Shown: positions 1 to 17,851, counted from the stretch's first letter. The stretch is DNA of 64,000 bases from Ecdyonurus torrentis (GCA_949318235.1 OX439130.1:43289040-43353039), one strand, 5' to 3'. The notes: generated by a model not told the origin, from the letters alone. Numbers and translations: made by a program.

Positions 1-1120
1 ACCATAACAGATTTACACCAGTATTACTCTCACACACAAGGGTTGATGGGGGAGGGGGTGAAATTAGCATGAGAAAGGCGGCGGCGCTAAGCCACCCCTC
101 TCTGTTTCTCGCTCGCTCCCTCACTCTCTATCTTTCTCTTTCTGCCAGTATTAAGTTAAACGCCTGGTAATACAGGATCATCCTCTTCGCACAAACAACC
201 CTTTTTCTTCAATCACCCTTTTTTCAATTGTTCAACATAATAATAACAATATATATGGGACCTTTTCCTCTGTTAACTATAGAAAATAAAATGTATTATA
301 CAGTATTTGTCTATTTTTGTTTTGAACTTATTTCGTATAATGACAACTATTTTCTGTTCTGTTGTACGTAAATGAGTGAAGAATATAATATGATTAATTT
401 GATAAGTAATATTAAAATATACTATATTACGTATATACGTGTATTTTGATATTATTTTGTTTCAAATCATTGTGTATGCATTTGCCTTTTTCTCACCCCA
501 GTTGGGTATATTATTATAATTATTATTTTATTATTATGTTGTTATATTTTATTATACATAATTATTGTATTATACATAATTTTTTTCTCTGTATTTTTGT
601 ACCATTTTAATATACCCAATAAAGAATTATTAGTATTATAATTATTATGGCATAATAAAATACTTGAAATTTTCAGAAATTTGAAATAGTTCATTAGTAA
701 AAAATTAACTATAACTGTTTTAAATGTATTATTACATATTTTCAGAACTATTTATAAAATTTTCATTCTTGATATAAACAGATACTCGATGAATATTGTC
801 TTATTATATACATATAGTTTCTGTTGTGAGTATATAACAATGACATATGATAGAAAAGAAATATCGCTAATTATTTTGTTATATACAAAACATTGCAAAA
901 CCTTCAAATCATTTGTTACAATGCGAACAAAAAAGTGAAATGAAAAATTATATATATTTTAAGTGAGTAAAATATGTTAATACTTGAACATGACTTAACA
1001 TAAAATATAATAATCATTTTATTAAATGCGTTACTTTTGGTATATTCGAAAAATATTATAAACAAAAAGCAATGATTTAAATGTAATGTATGATTGATTT
1101 GCAACGCATATTAACACATG
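1..1120. other. Intergenic, no gene seen
   Basis: The first 150 bases are GC-richer with CTCTC words and GGCGGCGGCGC (77-87). The rest is AT-rich. TTGGGTATA (501-509) and TATACCCAA (611-619) form a weak inverted pair. Confidence 0.6.
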
Positions 1121-1138
1121 AATGTCATGTCACCGTCG

Positions 1139-1160
1139 AGGTCAACATACAGGTCACGTG
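1139..1160 (+). promoter_or_regulatory. Direct repeat of AGGTCA overlapping an E-box
   Basis: AGGTCA (1139-1144), six bases, AGGTCA (1151-1156), the second overlapping TCACGTG (1154-1160). AGGTCA is the nuclear-receptor half-site and CACGTG a bHLH site. The island 1120-1250 is GC-richer than its surroundings. Confidence 0.35.
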
Positions 1161-1457
1161 TTCAATTGGTCACTGATTGCGCACGCTTTGAACATCACGG
1201 CGGGATATCAGCAGCAAGTCTTCATTATGTCGTTCCTCTACTCATTCAAAACAATTGAAATCTGAAACATGAAACTTAAAGTTAGGTATATTAAATATAT
1301 TTTAGTATACCTAGGCACGTTGATTGTGTGCTGGATCAATATGAAGACATTCCATTGCACGCACATGCATGATATATAGTGTAAATTAACTTTCAACAAT
1401 TCACATACTATGATATTAATTCATATTTTAGTTGAAAAAAATCGCGCGTTTTAAGCT

Positions 1458-1563
1458 GTAAACTCCTCCCGAATAAATCTGACCGCAGCACTAATCTCTA
1501 CAAATGTTAAATATATGAGGAAACTTCAACGCAAGTGGTCAGATTTATTCGGGAGGAGTGTAC
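1458..1563. repeat. 106-bp inverted-repeat unit, possible tiny MITE
   Basis: Left arm 1458-1484 and right arm 1537-1563 are 27 bp each and reverse complements at 26 of 27 positions (core CTCCTCCCGAATAAATCTGA). The spacer is 52 bp. No clear target duplication is seen. Confidence 0.8.
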
Positions 1564-2210
1564 ATCTGTTTCTGATTTAACTATTAACTTACTATATGAA
1601 TGTGCATAAATAAATATTAGAAACATTGAAAATTCTATGAATTGGGAAATGAGTTATTATTCTCCTTTACTACTCCAACAAGTCACTTTCCCACTTTGCA
1701 TATCAAAACGATAATTTAAACAATTATCGTTATTATTATAAAAAACAATTATTAATTCCAGCTATAAGATGGTTACGTATAAACAATATTATACATCATA
1801 TGCACAGACCAAATAAATTAAATTAATTATTAAAAAAACTTATAGCTGTCAAATAATGTTTTAGAAGACATGAGTTTAAATTGCATTCGTTTTTATTATA
1901 AATAATTATTTTATGAATTCTGAAATATGTAACAATCTGTGAGATGTTTATCTCATATTTCCGTGGTGCTAAGTATGCAAGGTAATAGTATGTTTGTGTA
2001 AACTGTAAAGTTGACGTTATCCAAAAATAAACACAACGTAAAATATTTTGATTTTTGTACAAAACACATTATATTTATATGTCTCAATTAAAAAAATATT
2101 TTCAGTGCGGTCGTGTAAGCTAAAGTTTGAATAAAAAGGTTGGCTTTTTTACTTTCAGGTATTTTTTTTTTACATTTAATTGCCTTGATAATATAGGTTA
2201 CTATTATTAA

Positions 2211-2548
2211 AGCCATAGACCATGCACATATAACAACATGTGCTTTTTAATGAATAGACACGAAATGGGATCTTCAAAACTGATGACAATTTTTACCAGA
2301 ATGTTAATTTAGCCCCACGAGAGAGCGTAAAAAACTGTAAAGTATGCAATTTGCGTGAAAATTCATGTTTATGACGTCAGGAACATGCAAAAACTAGTAT
2401 GAAAATGTTGTGTGGGTTGCATAAATCGAATTTTCTGATCACTGCTACGGGGCTACTGTTGGGTTTTGAGACAAACTAATGTTATTTATGTAAATCCCAG
2501 CAAGTGTTTTGTGATATAAATGCTTATGTTTTTCTCCGGTCTATTCCT
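2211..2548 (+). mobile_element. TTAA MITE family 1, copy 1 (~338 bp)
   Basis: Both ends are flanked by TTAA (2207-2210 and 2549-2552). Short imperfect terminal inverted repeats read AGCCATAGACC at the left and AGGAATAGACC at the right (reverse complement). Clearly related copies lie at 19101-19435 (plus) and 55079-55400 (minus). No ORF is carried. TTAA target duplication suggests mobilisation by a piggyBac-type transposase. The element contains a perfect CRE palindrome TGACGTCA (2372-2379). Confidence 0.85.
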
Positions 2549-2552
2549 TTAA

Positions 2553-6010
<3,458 letters not shown>

Positions 6011-6014
6011 TTAA

Positions 6015-6434
6015 GGGGGAATGGGTCATGTAGCAGTTCAGGCAGGTGGCGCTGCGATCGAATTTATGTTTAATAATTTTTTTAACCATATTCTGAGGTG
6101 TTTAAGAAGTTTTAAACTAGTGGGTGCCCTAGATAAACATCTTAGCTTTAAGTCAAAACAATAAAAACTAAGATATTTTATTTGGTTCAGTTTTTGAATG
6201 TGACGGAAGGAGTTGAAAATGAGCTTATCATTTAATTTCTTTCCGTCACATTCAAAAACTGAACCAAAGAAAATATATTAGTTTTTATTGTTTTGACTTA
6301 AAGCTAAGATGTTTATCTAGGGCACCCACTAGTTTAAAACTTCTTAAACACCTCAGAATATGGTTTAAAAAATTATTAAACATAAATTCGATCGCAGCGC
6401 CACCTGCCTGAACTGCTACATGACCCATTCCCCC
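6015..6434. mobile_element. 420-bp near-perfect foldback MITE with TTAA flanks
   Basis: The left arm (6015-6208) and right arm (6241-6434) are 194 bp each and reverse complements with only a few mismatches, separated by a loop of about 32 bp. TTAA lies on both sides (6011-6014 and 6435-6438). Ends are GGGGGAATGGGTCATG and its complement. No ORF is present. High arm identity implies recent insertion or arm-to-arm conversion. Each arm contains a CTCF-like core CAGGTGGCGCTG (6043-6054, and inverted at 6395-6406). Confidence 0.93.
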
Positions 6435-6773
6435 TTAACATCTCATTTTTTTCAAAATAGTTTCTTCGTATACTGAACATTTATCATACTTAATATTTAT
6501 CCATGTTTTAAATTGCGCAAAATAAAAACAGTCCCAATAATGTTATTCAAATGGGCAAAATAATTTTCTTGAAGCAGGATGAATATTTGCATATTAAACA
6601 AAAATCAATCGCTAAAGCATGAAAATACTTGAAACATCATAATTCTGAAATTATTATAAATATAATTCTACTTAAATAAATATAGAAAAAAGGAGGCAAT
6701 GCTTTGTAATCATATATGAAGTTTTTTGAGCAAAATTAATGTAAATAAAATCAGCATGAAACATAAAACTATA

Positions 6774-9755
<2,982 letters not shown>

Positions 9756-9851
9756 TCACCTGGCCAGGTGCAATTTGCTTGATTTGGCTCCCGCGGCGCG
9801 GCGCTGCGGGCGTGGTACATTCGCACCGTGCGGCGGGGTGAAGTCGTCTGT

Positions 9852-9864
9852 GCCAGGGGGCGCC
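9852..9864 (+). promoter_or_regulatory. CTCF-like core site
   Basis: GCCAGGGGGCGCC contains the CCAGGGGGCGC core of the CTCF motif, plus-strand orientation, about 1.1 kb upstream of FoxA in the CpG-rich island. Confidence 0.5.
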
Positions 9865-9938
9865 CGCGTCGTGGCTCCCGTCCAACTATAGGGCGGAGTC
9901 AAATTTGAAGCCTCAAAGATTACAAAACTTGTATTGGA

Positions 9939-9952
9939 GTTGCCATGGTAAC
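9939..9952. promoter_or_regulatory. RFX X-box upstream of FoxA
   Basis: GTTGCCATGGTAAC fits the RFX X-box (GTNRCC, 0-3 bases, RGYAAC) with both halves complete. It contains GCCAT, the PHO/YY1 core. Confidence 0.6.
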
Positions 9953-10962
9953 CAAGGGGAGGAGTTTTATCAGTCCCTTTGTTAAAAGTACTATTTTGCT
10001 GTAGTGGGGGATCCTCATTTGCATAAAGAGAGAGAGAGAGAGAAATGATAAAAGCTAAAGTTTCCACCCCTCTCAACCCCCTTATTCTCTTTTCTCTCTC
10101 TCCCCCTTCATGTCCATTTGCTATTTCATGTAAAGTTTGGAAGGTAGACACACTTCAGTTTGATCATCTCAGCAAGCTAAATAGACCCCCTCTCTCTCTC
10201 TGGTCAAACATTCAAGTTTTGTATGTGTAAAGAGAGAGTACCCAACGTTTGGGTGCAACACCACGTGATCAACGAGTCTCTCTCTCTCTCTCTCTTTACA
10301 TCCCCCTCTCTCTCCTCTCTCTCCCCCTCTCTCCTCCTACTTTTTTTTGGTGACCGAAGCTTTACTAGTGTGTGATACGAACGAAAAGTTGGTGCTCTTG
10401 CAGTTTGTATAGTTAAGAGAGAGGAGGTTTGCTGTTTGTTTTTTCAATCAGTCTAAGCTTTACTCTGGCTGGTTAAACTCTCTCTCTCTCTCTCTCTCTC
10501 TCTCATCGGGTCAACAGTGCAAGAGTGTGATCGCGAGACCTGTTGCGCACGCGGGGCGGTGGGCAAGCAAAAGTACCAAGCAAGCAAAGCAAGCAGTTAC
10601 CATGTGATGTGTATTTTAACTTCAAGTGTGTACATTGAAGGAGAATCTCCTCTCTCTCTCTCACTCACTCTCCTTGTGAATATAATGTGTTTGTGTGTGT
10701 GATCTCAAATGTTTGTCAAGAAACAATAATCTATTTCAATTATTGAACAATACATAAAACTTATTTTCTCTTTTTTGTTTATTTCAAACACATCCAATAA
10801 TACAGTGAGTGTTTATTTTTTTATTATAATATTCTTATTCAAATATTATTATTTATATATCAAAAGAAAAAGTGATTATGGATATTTGATATCAAATATT
10901 TATTTATAAAAGTGTGTGGTGATTTTTTTTTTATTTGAGTGATTTTTTTTTATTTATAAACA

Positions 10963-12330
10963 ATGTTGTCACAAAAGTTATATCCAGATACTACAACTGG
11001 TGCTACAGTTACTATGAGCAATGCAATGAGTCCAATGACTCCAACTTATAGTATGAACTCAATGAGTTGTGTATCAATGAACACGTGTTCTCCACAAACG
11101 TCCGGATTCACCTCAAATATGTTAAGTTCAGCTGCTGCTGCAAGTATGGGTTCCATGGCTATGAATGGTAGCTGTATGAGTTCAACAGGAATGGGAGCTA
11201 TAAGTTCTTATAATTTAAATTCTGCTATGAGTCCTGCAGGTATGAATGGTGCTTGTATGAGCGGTATGGGTAGTATGTCCGGTTATAGTAGTGGACTATC
11301 TGGAGGTGGGGCCGGTATGGGTGCTACTGGAAGTGCGGGTGGTGAAACTGTACCTGCCTCAGCTGCATCACCAAATTCAGCAGCTGCTCTTCAACGTGCA
11401 AGAGCTGATAAAACATACCGTAGAAGTTACACTCATGCAAAACCACCTTATTCCTATATTTCTCTTATAACAATGGCTATACAAAATTCGCCGAGTAAAA
11501 TGTTAACATTAAGTGAAATATATCAATTTATTATGGATTTATTTCCATTTTATAGACAAAATCAACAACGTTGGCAAAATTCAATTAGACACTCATTAAG
11601 TTTTAATGATTGTTTTGTTAAAGTACCTAGAACTCCTGATAAACCTGGCAAAGGTTCATTTTGGACATTACACCCTGATTCAGGAAATATGTTTGAAAAT
11701 GGATGTTATTTACGTCGTCAAAAAAGATTTAAAGACGAAAAGAAAGAGGCTATACGTCAACAACATAAATCGACGTCAGGTGGTTCTGCTACGTCATCAG
11801 AATCTGGTAAGAAGACTCCACATCACCATCATGATGATGGTAAAGTTCTGGACAAACACTCGGAACACCATCTTGGTGCCATGTTGGGACTACATCAACC
11901 TAAAGTGGACCCTGATGGTCACATGACAGGTTTACTTGGACCTCAACAACAACAGGCTGAAATGTGTCTTCAGTCACCAGGACCTCCTTCTTCTCATCAA
12001 CAACACCATGGTCACCCTGATGCTGACCTTACTGCAATGGTTAACAGGTGCCACCCTCATTTAGCTGCAGAACATCATCATATGCTTCAAGCAGCCGCTG
12101 CGGCAGCGCATCTCAAACAAGAATCTTCTCCTTATGCAGTAGCGACACATCCGTTCTCCATAACTCGATTATTACCAGCTGAAAGTAAGGCAGATATAAA
12201 GATGTATGATATGGCAGCACAATATGCAGCTGCAGGTTATAATACTCTAAGTCCAATTCCTAATACTAATGAGTCTTCTTATTATCAAAGTACTTTATAT
12301 CATCCCCCTGCTAGCACCACTACTTTGTGA
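10963..12330 (+). CDS. fkh (FoxA): Fork head / FoxA (HNF3-type) forkhead transcription factor, single exon, 455 aa
   Basis: FoxA proteins are nuclear pioneer transcription factors that specify gut, salivary gland and other endodermal or ectodermal organs. The forkhead winged-helix DNA-binding domain spans about residues 155-257: it opens with [18 protein letters not shown], helix 3 is [16 protein letters not shown] (203-218) and it ends near [10 protein letters not shown]. The N-terminus (1-140) is rich in Met, Ser, Gly and Ala, as in insect fork head. The C-terminus keeps FoxA blocks [10 protein letters not shown] (396-405), KADIKMYD (409-416) and a terminal [10 protein letters not shown] region ending in TTTL, close to Drosophila fork head. 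His/Gln tracts lie at 287-380. The start is well supported: an in-frame TAA sits two codons upstream and the context is AAACAATG. Length fits the family (about 450-510 aa), and an uninterrupted ORF fits the intronless insect gene. It is preceded by a GAGA-rich GC island that is the likely promoter. Identity is near certain from domain plus C-terminal blocks; the symbol follows insect usage. Confidence 0.97.
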   Translation: MLSQKLYPDTTTGATVTMSNAMSPMTPTYSMNSMSCVSMNTCSPQTSGFTSNMLSSAAAASMGSMAMNGSCMSSTGMGAISSYNLNSAMSPAGMNGACMSGMGSMSGYSSGLSGGGAGMGATGSAGGETVPASAASPNSAAALQRARADKTYRRSYTHAKPPYSYISLITMAIQNSPSKMLTLSEIYQFIMDLFPFYRQNQQRWQNSIRHSLSFNDCFVKVPRTPDKPGKGSFWTLHPDSGNMFENGCYLRRQKRFKDEKKEAIRQQHKSTSGGSATSSESGKKTPHHHHDDGKVLDKHSEHHLGAMLGLHQPKVDPDGHMTGLLGPQQQQAEMCLQSPGPPSSHQQHHGHPDADLTAMVNRCHPHLAAEHHHMLQAAAAAAHLKQESSPYAVATHPFSITRLLPAESKADIKMYDMAAQYAAAGYNTLSPIPNTNESSYYQSTLYHPPASTTTL

Positions 12331-12730
12331 CAGTATCCGTTAGCCTAGGAGCAACCCCCCGCCGCTCCCACATCTAGGCACCACCACCACTATACCCAAC
12401 AACATCATCTTCAACAGCAAGTTCAACATACAGGGCAAATAAGAATCCCTCCTAGATCGTCATGTGAGAACAAAAATTTAACGAAATCTCAATTACGTGC
12501 TGCTATGTTCTTAGACTGATCTACATAATATTGCCATTTAGTTTTTATTTTTTAAATTGATTAAGTGAAGAAAAAAATATTTAAATACATAAAAATCTCA
12601 TTGTGTTCTTATCAAAATGTTATTTTATATAATGATAACAAAAACAAACAAACAATGAAATAATAAACAAATTCTAAATAAGTGAATGTGTATAAAGTGA
12701 AAGAAAGAAAAAAAATAATAATAAAGACGC
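12331..12730 (+). other. FoxA 3' UTR with in-frame open stretch and poly(A) signals
   Basis: The FoxA stop (TGA, 12328-12330) is followed in the same frame by five codons, a TAG (12346-12348) and then 56 open codons to TGA at 12517-12519. The open stretch encodes Pro/Ala then HHHHYTQQHHLQQQ and ends in AAMFLD. It is more GC-rich than the later UTR and resembles the His/Gln-rich style of FoxA. AATAAA hexamers occur at 12662-12667 and 12720-12725. The second is followed by T/GT-rich sequence and is the better poly(A) candidate. The simplest call is 3' UTR. A C-terminal extension by readthrough or alternative splicing is possible. Confidence 0.6.
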
Positions 12731-14769
12731 TGACAAAATTTGTTTCAGTGATCAACGTGGGTTTTTATGTTTGTGAGTATATTGGCTATGACTGAATTTA
12801 TTGATTAAAAAAATTATTATAATAATAAAATATTATTAAATGATAATAATATAAATAATAATGGTAAAAATTACACTCTTCACCGTATTGCATGAGACAT
12901 GTTTTTGTTTTTTTATCACAGTATATATCTGTGATAATCTCATTATATGGGTTACGGCATTGTGTTCTATATTTTTATGATGCAATGAAAAATATTATAA
13001 AAGAGAAGGAGAATACACACGTGTCTTTTTTTTTAACTTCAATTAATTAATTATTACAATTTTTATAATATTTCATATAGTTTTGTATACATAAAATTAT
13101 AATTTTGTAATTTTATCTCTTTATCAGACTACAATTAATTATGAATCTCATGACTTTATATCTTTTGCTCATTCAATATAATATACGAAATTACAGATAC
13201 ATATTATTGCAAATATTTTTATTTTGAAATATTTATTACGTTTCTGTTTTCCCTTATACACGTGTAATTTTTCAAATATAAACAATGTCGTTTTTTTTTT
13301 TTTTTTTTTAAACAAAAAAAGCCCTTTTGCCATGTACAAATCTCAAATAACTTTCTGACATGCCCTATAACGCAAAAATAATTGTGTGTTATTATTATAA
13401 CTGTATATTTAAAAAAAAAAACATTTACTTCCATCACTGTTGTTATCTTTAACTTTTTTGCAGCCATCGTTCATATTATTTTGTTAAATTATCAATAAAT
13501 ATCACAGCTTACAAAATGTAAACATATAAGCAGTTTAATTTGAAACATTAATTATACTTTTTTTAATAGATATATTTTATATATTAGTCTATTAAAAGAA
13601 ATATTTGATATGTAAGTTTTAAAATTTCAATTCATTTTTTTTCTTATTTTTGTTATAAATAAGATTTTTTCCAGTAAATTTTGTAAGCATGTCACACGCT
13701 AGTCCAAATGTTTGAAATATTTTGATTTTTCATGGCTGCAGCTATTCCACAGAAATCTCAATGTTGCGCATTTTATAAAAAAAAACTTAAATAATATATT
13801 ATTTTGTTTTATAATAATAATACAAAAAAAAATAGTTAAAACTCTTCCAAGCACATTATATAAACAGTTCATAACAAATGAAAAAAAAATCTGTAATAAA
13901 ATAATGATCTTTGTGCTTGTTTTTTTGGTGTTCATAATTTTTATATATAGAAATGCACCACGGTGGAATTAAAATTTAAACTATATTATGATTTTTATGC
14001 AAATATTAAAAAAATAAATATATATAAATGTACATTACATCAAATTTTTAGTCCTTTTTTGTCACCAAGAAAGAATAAATGTATGTGTTTGAAAACATTT
14101 GATTGCATATAATTTTTATACTGAAATCTTTCTCCTTTTAATTTTAGTTTTTAGTTAACTTTTTTTAGTTCAAACAGTTTTGTTAATAATCATTATTATA
14201 TTTTAGTATAGTTTTAAAATGTTATTTTAATATATAGGAAAAGTTTAAATTTTTTTCTTTCAATCTCCAAATTAGGGATAATTCCTCATTCAAGCAGCAT
14301 ATTATTGCTATATAAATTTTTAACTAATTGCTGCTGTTTGTAAAACATTAATCATATTCTAGAAACATGAAATCTTCAAATTTTTTGCTTTAAAAATATT
14401 TATGAATTTATATGTATAAACAAACATTTTTCAAATTTTTAATATTAAATTATAATAGCTATATACCTATATATTTAAAAAAATTAACACTATATAAAAC
14501 AATAGCTAAATTTAATTGTAACGTATATCGATATTTGAAATTTCTAATAAATTAATATTTTAAGTTACATATTTTGGCAGAATAAAAAATACCGCAGATA
14601 TATTTTTTTATTACAACGTGGTATAATGCCACTATATTTAAAATATAGTTGATTATTATCATTCACTTTTAATTCATTATTGCATTGATCGTTATTGGTT
14701 ATTATACAGTCATATTTTCATATTTAAAGGTTTCATTAATTTAAATTATTAATATGTAGTATTACTTCA

Positions 14770-14773
<4 letters not shown>

Positions 14774-14805
<32 letters not shown>
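14774..14805 (+). repeat. Long homopolymer T tract
   Basis: About 32 T. Similar A or T runs over 20 bp occur at 38967-38997, 42070-42097, 53780-53805, 54299-54325, 57708-57736 and 58274-58296. Some may be old retroelement tails. Confidence 0.9.
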
Positions 14806-14806
<1 letters not shown>

Positions 14807-15063
14807 AAATGTTAAGTTAAGACGATAAAAAGTTTGGTTTACTATGCGCGGCTATATAATAATACAAATACAATTAAAACTTATTATCAATCTTTTTGAA
14901 TGCCTATATATGTATTGAATATTATTTACTCATTTGGCATGTAATACTAATTTTATATACAAAACAAAGTTTTAAATTATTATTTTTATAAGTATATACG
15001 GACAAAAATAAATAAGTTAAAAATATGTTAGCTCATTTTCCCCTCAAATTGTTCAATATAACA

Positions 15064-15190
15064 TAATTTATGCTATATAGCATTACATATAATTCATATC
15101 ATTATAATGTTATAGCGCATAAATATTATAATAATTTGTGTTAATTATCAACATTTATGCGCTATAATGGCATAAATGCAGCATAAATTA
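15064..15190. repeat. Nested inverted repeats in AT-rich DNA
   Basis: Outer arms TAATTTATGCT (15064-15074) and AGCATAAATTA (15180-15190) enclose inner arms TATAGCGCATAAAT (15111-15124) and its complement (15153-15166). It may be a decayed foldback MITE. Confidence 0.5.
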
Positions 15191-15487
15191 CATAATTTAT
15201 TCTATCCGCTTATAATACATAATATGATTAAATTTATTTAATGCAAATTAAATAAATTATGTATGTAAGATATTGCATAAACTATTAAACAATTAAATTG
15301 TGTATTAGCGGCAAACAATTCTGATTTCATTTTATACTTGAATAATTTCTTAGAAAAAAGCTATATTTTGATGCAATGTTATTTGGAGTATATGTTAAGC
15401 AAGTAAGGCGAGTGAGATGCAGTGAAAAGCACGATGGCTGAGTCGTTATCTGTACATACTGGAGACTCGACGTCGAGCAGGCTGATA

Positions 15488-15501
15488 GTTGCCATGGCAA
15501 C
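15488..15501. promoter_or_regulatory. Palindromic RFX X-box in GC-rich island
   Basis: GTTGCCATGGCAAC is a perfect palindromic X-box. It lies in an isolated GC-richer island (15400-15590) and is directly followed by GTGGGTTGCAGC, a 12-mer also found inverted near 61507 in another X-box island. Confidence 0.6.
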
Positions 15502-16837
15502 GTGGGTTGCAGCCAATATTTTCCATCCAGCAGCGGCCTCCTGCAAGATTGCGACATTTCAAACTTTCTATAGCTTTCCAGCAGCCAAAATCTCTCTATA
15601 TGTACTGTACATATAATATAAAACAAATTTTTCATTTTAGTTCTTCTTATTTGCAAATAAGTCAACTGAATAAATTAAAATAATGCATGTATGTCCTACA
15701 ACCTAAATTATTTTATTTAGTATATATACCAAATAAATATATTTTTGATTTTTATTGAAATACACTAAAATATATTTATATATTGTTTTTATTTTCAAAT
15801 ATTAAAATCAAATTTGACTTCATGCATGACAAAATCAACTGCAATAAATTTTTTACACAATTTTACCCTTATATAAAATATTTGCAAATAGCGCTATCAT
15901 TATTTAGGAACAAAAATACATTAAAATGACAAATTTGACACAAAATATATTTTTAATTATCATAATATTTAATTCAAAACTCGTTTGAAATTATCTGATT
16001 TTAATCATTATTAATTTTAAACAATAATTCATGGCAAAAATAGAAAATAATATCAATAATAAACTAATATTTGCTATAGATAAAAGCATTAAATTAAATT
16101 AATTTTTTATTATTAAAAAAAAAGTAAAACAAGATTAATATAATACGTATCTTTATACAAATACTGTATAAAATTTTTTTTTCCATTTTTTTTTGTTTGC
16201 AAATAATAATAATAATAAAAAAATCAGTTGGAATTTAATGTTTTCAAATTTTATTTACTTATGGGTGAAAATCTGCTTTAAAAAAAATGTATATTATAAA
16301 AAGGGTCATATTAATTCATATATAGTAGTGGCTTATATAGCTAATAGATTTTCATACCAAACTGTAGCCTGCAGCAAGCGTTGATTTTATCCAATGAATT
16401 TTCCATTTCTCTTTCATACCACCCTCCAATATACAAAGCAAAGCAATATTCATATCTCTATAATGTGCACATTGAATGTATATATATATATGTATTCTGT
16501 GCCTTTAGGCTAGCATTATTTTTCTGCTAAATCGACTCTCATATTGATTTAAATAATGACAAGCGATATGAAACGTAATATGAAAATGCCAATCATGAAA
16601 CCTTTTCAATTTTTATATTATAATAGTTAAATTACAATGAAAAAAAAAAATATATTTACCTCTTTTTTTAATTTAAAATTTTATAACATTTATTTTTTAA
16701 ATAAATTACATTTATTTCTAAGAGAATAATACGTTTTTGTTATAATATGTATATATACAAAAAAAATGAAGTAATTTATTAATTTTTTTATTATAGTAAT
16801 ATAAAAATTTAAAAGCTTAAAATTATAATTATTTAAT

Positions 16838-16920
<83 letters not shown>
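16838..16920 (+). repeat. (CA)n microsatellite, ~83 bp
   Basis: Pure CA tract, the only long stand-alone CA array in a window dominated by AG and AT arrays. Confidence 0.98.
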
Positions 16921-16924
<4 letters not shown>

Positions 16925-17851
16925 TTAAACAAATGGCTTATAATTAGCATTCTATTACCGTATAATAAAACAAAAGTATAATTTAATTTTAGTATGTAGT
17001 AAACATTATATAAAAATTCTCTTGCATTATAAGATAGATAAGACCTTCTTAATTCTTATACTTTTGTAATCATCTTATAGTAGTCATGTGTGAGTATAAT
17101 TACCTAAGATGTGCAAAATTAATTTACATATTTTTGTATTAAAAGAACCTTTATATGGATTATAAAATAATATATTTTTTAAATAACCACTTTTGCTAAA
17201 TGAGTAAATAAAGAATGCAGTTAATCATATTAGTCTGAACAAATATACTTTGGTTTATTTAAGCATTAGAATTTCAAAATCAATTGCATTTTTTTTTATA
17301 ATATTTAAAAATAAACGAGTTCAATTTTTAATGAATTTCTTTTTTTTTTTTTTTTTTTTCAGATTTTTTTACAACAATATGGAAATATTTTTAATTTAAG
17401 TTTTGACGAGAGGCGATAAAAATTGCTTGCATACAATTTTTAGCTATAGATCTTTTTTACGCTCTTATGAGCAAAAATAAAGCTTCTTTTAAAATTATAT
17501 TACTTTAAAAATTGTAGACCTATAGTTTTAAAATCTTTGAAAGAAAACGAATGATAACAAATAATTAAAAGTAAAGCTATTTTAAAAAGCAATAAAAATT
17601 AGATGACCTTATCCATCAATTTAATTAAAACTTGTTGACTTAATTCCCAAAAAATTTATACAGAGCTATCTTAATATCTTATTAACTTGTGTTTTTCTTC
17701 AAATTTTCTTTGTTGAAGCTATTTTTTGTTTTTGTACTGTAAATTTCTGTATATTGTGTCATGCTGTATTATGCAGATATTGAGAGCAAAGTGTAAAGCC
17801 TTGAAGGGCACAGATCTTTAGGTCTCGTTGTTTGTTTGCCTTCGTCCTTGA

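Larger units (their letters stand above)
9756..10962 (+). promoter_or_regulatory. Putative FoxA promoter / 5' leader: CpG- and GAGA-rich island
   Basis: This is the most GC-rich stretch near FoxA, in otherwise roughly 25-30% GC DNA. In order it holds an E-box palindrome CACCTGGCCAGGTG (9757-9770), CpG-dense DNA (9780-9900), a CTCF-like core GCCAGGGGGCGCC (9852-9864), an RFX X-box GTTGCCATGGTAAC (9939-9952) and repeated GAGAG/CTCTC clusters (10027-10042, 10192-10201, 10276-10330, 10478-10504, 10647-10661). An E-box CACGTG lies at 10262-10267. TCAGT-type initiators occur near 10153 and 10449, but neither has a correctly spaced DPE. A TATAAAAG lies at 10905-10912, too close to the ATG to be convincing. 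GAGA-factor promoters are common at insect developmental genes. A short upstream ORF (10517-10702) would precede the FoxA ATG if transcription starts in the island. The TSS is not determined. Confidence 0.55.
12731..17780. other. Downstream spacer, no gene seen apart from listed motifs
   Basis: Very AT-rich, with many A/T homopolymers and short spurious ORFs. The exceptions are the inverted repeats at 15064-15190, the X-box island at 15400-15590 and the CA array. Confidence 0.5.

Noticed and set aside
10153..10183. TCAGTT initiator with AGACC as a DPE
   Set aside because: The DPE-like word is one base off the strict spacing, so the pair is not a convincing core promoter.
10905..10912. TATAAAAG as the FoxA TATA box
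   Set aside because: It would leave a leader of only about 25 bases, and such words are frequent in AT-rich DNA. The upstream GAGA/CpG island is a better promoter.
11606..11926. 106-codon ORF inside FoxA in another frame
   Set aside because: It is an out-of-frame shadow of the forkhead domain and downstream coding sequence.
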